43,377 nt of DNA, from assembly GCA_025058535.1 (NCBI GenBank), contig JANXEL010000011.1, positions 1 to 43,377 of the forward strand, written 5' to 3'. Origin of the DNA: Ignisphaera sp. (GTDB lineage Archaea; Thermoproteota; Thermoprotei_A; Sulfolobales; Ignisphaeraceae). Shown one piece after another: positions 40,070-43,377 of the stretch. A program made the translations under genes and the position numbers. The notes beneath the pieces are model-generated. The model saw only the letters and a list, made by a program, of their open reading frames with translations. It did no database searches and was not told the origin of the DNA. Numbering within the stretch: the stretch's first letter is position 1; each line of letters opens with the position of its first letter.

Positions 40070-40774
40070 GTGGCTAGCATAACGTGGCTAGGACATGCTG
40101 CATTTGTAGTAGAACTCAACAGTAAGATGTTTCTAATTGATCCATGGGTAACAAACCCTCTATCTCCATATAAAAGCATAGAAAGCTTCGTAAGGAATTA
40201 TCATAGAATAGATTACATAATCGTGACGCACGACCATGGTGACCATGTGGGGGAGTCCATAGAGCTTTTAAAGAGATATAGAGATGCTAAAATATGCGCT
40301 ATTTTTGAATTAGCCGAATATTTGGCCAGTCAGGCAAAGGCTATCGATAGATCCGTACCAGGAAATATTGGGGGTCCCATAAAGCTCAGTGAGTCAATAA
40401 CACTAGTGTTTACTCCAGCACACCACAGCTCTTCCAAAGGTATGCCAAGTGGCGTGATCCTCCTGTCAAAGAGCTTCTCTATCTACCATGCTGGTGATAC
40501 AGGGTTGTTCAGTGAGATGGCACTAATATCAGAGCTGTACAGACCTACAGTCGCGCTACTTCCAATAGGAGGCCACTTCACCATGGGCATAAGGGAGGCT
40601 GTTAAGGCTATTGAACTACTTAAACCACAGTATGTTGTACCAATGCATTACAACACGTTTGATGTAATTAAGGCAGATCCCACTGAACTTAGCATAATGG
40701 CTAAGGAGAAGGGATTAGATACAATGATAGTGATTCTCCCACCTGGAAAAACGTATAAGTTTCAAGTAAAATAA
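40070..40774 (+). CDS. UPF0173 metallo-beta-lactamase-fold hydrolase
   Basis: A 234-residue metal-dependent hydrolase. ITWLGHAAFVVELNSKMFLI is the UPF0173 opening, THDHGDHVGES gives the HxHxDH metal site, and TPAHHSS, YHAGDTGLFSEM and VPMHYNTF supply the remaining metal-binding His and Asp residues. The substrate of this family is not known to me. The start at 40070 is GTG. Confidence 0.88.
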   Translation: MASITWLGHAAFVVELNSKMFLIDPWVTNPLSPYKSIESFVRNYHRIDYIIVTHDHGDHVGESIELLKRYRDAKICAIFELAEYLASQAKAIDRSVPGNIGGPIKLSESITLVFTPAHHSSSKGMPSGVILLSKSFSIYHAGDTGLFSEMALISELYRPTVALLPIGGHFTMGIREAVKAIELLKPQYVVPMHYNTFDVIKADPTELSIMAKEKGLDTMIVILPPGKTYKFQVK

Positions 40775-41092
40775 ATGGATTGCGTTTAGTGTGATCAACC
40801 ATTTCCAGCTATAGCTCATCCTTCGAGAGATGATTTTGGCTATAGAGCTTCTTATTGAATTTGATGGTGTAACTGGTATGGAATTAAGATGAGTCATGGA
40901 AAGCCTGTCTACGAGAGAATGCGATATTCGCATACCACGTGTGTTTTAACACAACATGTTGTGATCTAATTATGGACTACTGGGAGTGCATAGCTCAGTA
41001 TGTACAGTTATAATGTTATAGTTGCATAAGAGAGGTAGACATAAAAACATAAATACCCTGTTCATGTGAGAATATAGATATCAAACATATAT
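40775..41092. other. Intergenic region upstream of pheS
   Basis: About 320 bases without a convincing gene. It contains a cluster of three short palindromes (annotated separately) and, near 41040-41056, an AT-rich stretch (CATAAAAACATAAATA) that may include the pheS TATA box. Confidence 0.5.
40919..40963. repeat. Cluster of three short inverted repeats
   Basis: ATGCGA-TAT-TCGCAT (40919-40933), TGTGTT-TT-AACACA (40940-40953) and the 14-bp palindrome CACAACATGTTGTG (40950-40963) lie within 45 bases; the last two overlap and share CACA. All arms match perfectly. They could be operator sites or hairpins in a leader transcript. Confidence 0.65.
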
Positions 41093-42628
41093 GTGCCATG
41101 GGGGTTATATATTGTTTTAGAAAAGCAATTGGAACCGCTGTCAAGAAGTGAAATAGAATTACTTAGGATAATTATTGGAGTAGGCAGGCCAATCGAGCTT
41201 TCTGAGCTTGCAGATAGATATGGAATACCACTACCGACAATCTCATCTATAGTAGAGCTCCTAAGATCTAGAAATATTTTGACAATTGAAGATATTGAGA
41301 GGACGTATGCTACAACCTCTGATGAGGGTCTAGAGTATGCTACTGATATGCTACCTGAGGAAAAAGTTGTACTGGTGTTAAAGGAGTTAGGTGGAAACGC
41401 ATCAATAGATAAAGTCGAGAACATTCTAGGTAAGGAGCGGGCAAACATTGGTATAGCATGGGCTAGGAGAAGGAAGTGGATTATAATTGAGGAAGGGAAT
41501 GTGAAATTAAGAGAGTTTAGACCCCTTGAGGAACACCATAGAATACTCCGGATGTTTACTAACATGTGTGAGGTGCCACAGCCACTCTTAGATAATAAGG
41601 TATTTCAGGAACTTGTTAAGAGAAAACTCATAATCGTTTCAAAGAAGAAGAGTAGGATAGTCAAGCTCGCCGTAAGCGTGCATGAAGCTCTAAGAATTAT
41701 CGAGTACGGTGAGGGAATCTCAAGGTTAACACGTGAAGTTATTATAAGTAGACTGTGGGAAAAGGTGAGAATCAAGCCGTACAATATTGAAGCGCTTCCC
41801 CCTACTAGATATGGCGGGAAGAAGCACTTCTACAAGGAGTTTATAGAAATGCTGAAGGAGGTTATGGAGAATCTAGGTTTTACTGAGGTAAAGGATGACT
41901 ATGTTGTACCAGAGCTGTGGAACTTTGATATACTCTTCCAGGCACAGGATCACCCATCGAGGGACATTCACGACATCCTTATGGTTGAGGGTAGTGCGGA
42001 TCTATCGGAACATGTGGAAGTGGTTCTTAGAGCTAGAAAAGTTCATGAAACAGGAGGTAGTAGCGGAAGTCTGGGGTGGGGATATAGGTGGAGTTTAGAA
42101 AAGGCATCAAAACTCATACTGAGATCGCACACCACAGCAGTTACAGCCAGGCATTTAATGCTCCATAGAGATCCTCCAGTAAGGCTATACACTATCGATA
42201 GAGTCTTCAGAAGGGACAATCCTGATGCTAGACACTCACCGGAGTTCACAAATTTCGATGGGGTTGTTATGGAGAGCAACTTCAACTTTAGGAAGCTCTT
42301 AGGACTGCTCAGCCAAATACTGAGGTACCTAGGCATTAGTGAGTTTAAGTTTAAACCAGCGTACTTTCCATTTACAGAGCCTAGCGTTGAGGGCTACGGA
42401 TACGTGCCCAGGTATGGATGGATTGAATTGTTTGGCGCTGGTATGTTTCGTCCTGAGGTTCTAGAAATACTTGGTGTTAAATACCCAGTTGGAGCCTGGG
42501 GAATGGGGGTAGAGAGGCTGGCCATGGTTGTATACGGAATAGATGATATCAGGCTACTATTCTCGAGGGATATAGAGTTCATTAGGAGGTTCCCGGTAAT
42601 GAATGTGCGTAGATTGGGAGGTGTATAG
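41093..42628 (+). CDS. pheS: Phenylalanyl-tRNA synthetase alpha subunit
   Basis: A protein of up to 511 residues. An N-terminal winged-helix region (RPIELSELADRYGIPLPTIS) precedes the class II catalytic core: FWNFDILFQ-like motif with HPSRDIHD, HTTAVTARHL, YTIDRVFRRDNPDARHSPEF and the closing GAGMFRPEVL, GAWGMGVERLAMV of motif 3. It charges tRNA-Phe together with PheT, which starts 2 bases after its stop. GTG 41093 is the longest start; a TTG a few codons later, just before EPLSRSE, is possible. Confidence 0.95.
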   Translation: MPWGLYIVLEKQLEPLSRSEIELLRIIIGVGRPIELSELADRYGIPLPTISSIVELLRSRNILTIEDIERTYATTSDEGLEYATDMLPEEKVVLVLKELGGNASIDKVENILGKERANIGIAWARRRKWIIIEEGNVKLREFRPLEEHHRILRMFTNMCEVPQPLLDNKVFQELVKRKLIIVSKKKSRIVKLAVSVHEALRIIEYGEGISRLTREVIISRLWEKVRIKPYNIEALPPTRYGGKKHFYKEFIEMLKEVMENLGFTEVKDDYVVPELWNFDILFQAQDHPSRDIHDILMVEGSADLSEHVEVVLRARKVHETGGSSGSLGWGYRWSLEKASKLILRSHTTAVTARHLMLHRDPPVRLYTIDRVFRRDNPDARHSPEFTNFDGVVMESNFNFRKLLGLLSQILRYLGISEFKFKPAYFPFTEPSVEGYGYVPRYGWIELFGAGMFRPEVLEILGVKYPVGAWGMGVERLAMVVYGIDDIRLLFSRDIEFIRRFPVMNVRRLGGV

Positions 42629-42630
42629 CT

Positions 42631-43377
42631 ATGCCGGTGGTTAAAGCAAGACTGTCCAGGTTGTTTAAGCTGATTGGTACACACAATGCTGATCTACTGC
42701 AGGATGTATTGTTTAATCTAAAAAGCGAGTCTGAGATTGAGGGAGAGGAGATATCTATAGAAGTTCAGAGTGATAGGGTTGACATGTTCTCAGTTGAGGG
42801 AATAGCAAATGCTGTTAAACTCTATCTAGAGATAGCCAAACCCTCATTAATGACCATTGAAAGCACCGATTTTAAGGTGTATGTAGATGCACCGTCAAAA
42901 AGACCGTACATAGCTATTGCAGCGGTTAAAAATGTTAATCTAAATGATGAGCTGCTGAAAGACCTTATAGAATTCCAGGAAAGGCTGCATGCAACATTTG
43001 GGAGAAATAGAAGAAGGGTTGCTATAGGTCTCCATGATCTTGACAAACTACCCTCAAAGACCATATGCTATAGGGATGTGGATATAGACCAGACATATAT
43101 GGTTCCATTACACGACTATAGGAGAATGAGCGTAGGGGATGTACTGAAAACCACCGAGCAGGGCATGCTATACGGATCTATATCTATTAACAATAACATG
43201 CATCCAGCAATACTATCTGGGAATGAAGTCATATCACTTCCTCCAGTCATAAATAGTAGTGTAACCCAGTTGGAGCCATCTACAGAGAGCATTCTTATAG
43301 ATGTTACTGGAACGGATATGAACGCTGTTAAGGTAGTTCTAAATACAATCATTCACGCACTTACACTGTATAGTGGT
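42631..43377 (+). CDS. pheT: Phenylalanyl-tRNA synthetase beta subunit, 3' end beyond window
   Basis: The first 249 residues are present. MPVVKARLSRLFKLIG, then EIEGEEISIEVQSDRVDMFS and VEGIANAVKLYLEI match archaeal PheT, followed by the B3/B4-type region (FGRNRRRVAIGLHDLDKL, MYGSISINN-like). The frame is open to the right edge. It follows pheS by 2 bases and forms the alpha2-beta2 enzyme with it. Confidence 0.94.
   Translation, partial: MPVVKARLSRLFKLIGTHNADLLQDVLFNLKSESEIEGEEISIEVQSDRVDMFSVEGIANAVKLYLEIAKPSLMTIESTDFKVYVDAPSKRPYIAIAAVKNVNLNDELLKDLIEFQERLHATFGRNRRRVAIGLHDLDKLPSKTICYRDVDIDQTYMVPLHDYRRMSVGDVLKTTEQGMLYGSISINNNMHPAILSGNEVISLPPVINSSVTQLEPSTESILIDVTGTDMNAVKVVLNTIIHALTLYSG

Noticed and set aside
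41062-41565. Open frame antisense to the start of pheS (167 codons)
   Set aside because: Ser/Ile-rich shadow of a clearly conserved pheS sequence.
1-43377. CRISPR arrays, insertion sequences or transposase genes
   Set aside because: No regularly spaced repeats, terminal inverted repeats with transposase, or integrase-type proteins were seen anywhere in the window.

Overview
The window is a chromosomal segment of a hyperthermophilic-type archaeon of the Thermoproteota (Crenarchaeota). It is most like the Desulfurococcales/Sulfolobales side of the phylum, with Desulfurococcales or an Ignisphaera-like lineage as a guess. The evidence is an Rpo13-type RNA polymerase subunit, a Ced-type DNA-import operon, archaeal ribosomal proteins (L10e, L21e), archaeal exosome Csl4, Pus10, diphthamide synthase Dph2, eIF5A, TFS, DUF655/DUF1512/DUF2067 proteins, a 5S rRNA gene standing alone, and a tRNA split by a bulge-helix-bulge intron. 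Many starts are leaderless, with a TATA box about 25 bases upstream.

Layout. 1-1.7 kb: end of an AbrB-type regulator, a PCNA sliding clamp, an unknown gene and rpo13. 2.0-4.2 kb: rpl3-rpl4-rpl23, followed by a well-formed box C/D sRNA. 4.6-6.5 kb (minus): a three-gene membrane operon read as cedA1-cedA-cedA2, a domesticated conjugation/DNA-import apparatus. 6.8-9.7 kb: an Lhr-family helicase with altered motifs II and III. 10.9-12.2 kb: rps19-rpl2, the separated and order-swapped continuation of the ribosomal operon. 12.2-13.6 kb: an orphan secretion/pilus ATPase. 13.75-14.0 kb: tRNA-Gln with a 175-nt intron. 14.2 kb: a second clear C/D sRNA. 14.3-16.1 kb: leuCD.

16.5-27.5 kb is one long minus-strand superoperon for gene expression: eIF5A, SRP54, Pus10, L21e, Rpo4, DUF655, KsgA, an Mtq2/HemK-type methylase, TrmJ, L10e, Dph2, a METTL5-like methylase, Csl4, DUF2067, Rpo11 and an unknown gene. 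Many of these genes overlap or abut, so ribosome assembly, rRNA/tRNA modification, RNA decay and polymerase subunits are probably co-expressed. 27.5-29.3 kb adds TFS, a NIP7-like PUA protein and tRNA-Val.

29.5-31.8 kb is a redox module: a membrane-anchored CPHC thioredoxin-like protein divergent from a small operon ending in a CcdA-like transporter, with a perfect inverted repeat between promoter and first start codon. Next come a monofunctional-looking prephenate dehydratase, a decayed gene (33.3-34.1 kb), an Lrp regulator, a second thioredoxin-like protein, a retropepsin-like protein with a DAG motif, two divergent TrmY-like proteins, 5S rRNA (whose 3' end overlaps the end of the second TrmY-like gene), DUF1512, methionine aminopeptidase, a UPF0173 hydrolase and pheS-pheT (cut by the right edge).

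The most notable items are the Ced-like operon embedded between two pieces of the ribosomal operon, the two box C/D sRNAs with clean C/D'/C'/D architecture, the coding/5S antisense overlap, the retropepsin-like DAG protein and the frameshifted pseudogene. All product calls rest on reading sequence and motif recall; no database search was possible.
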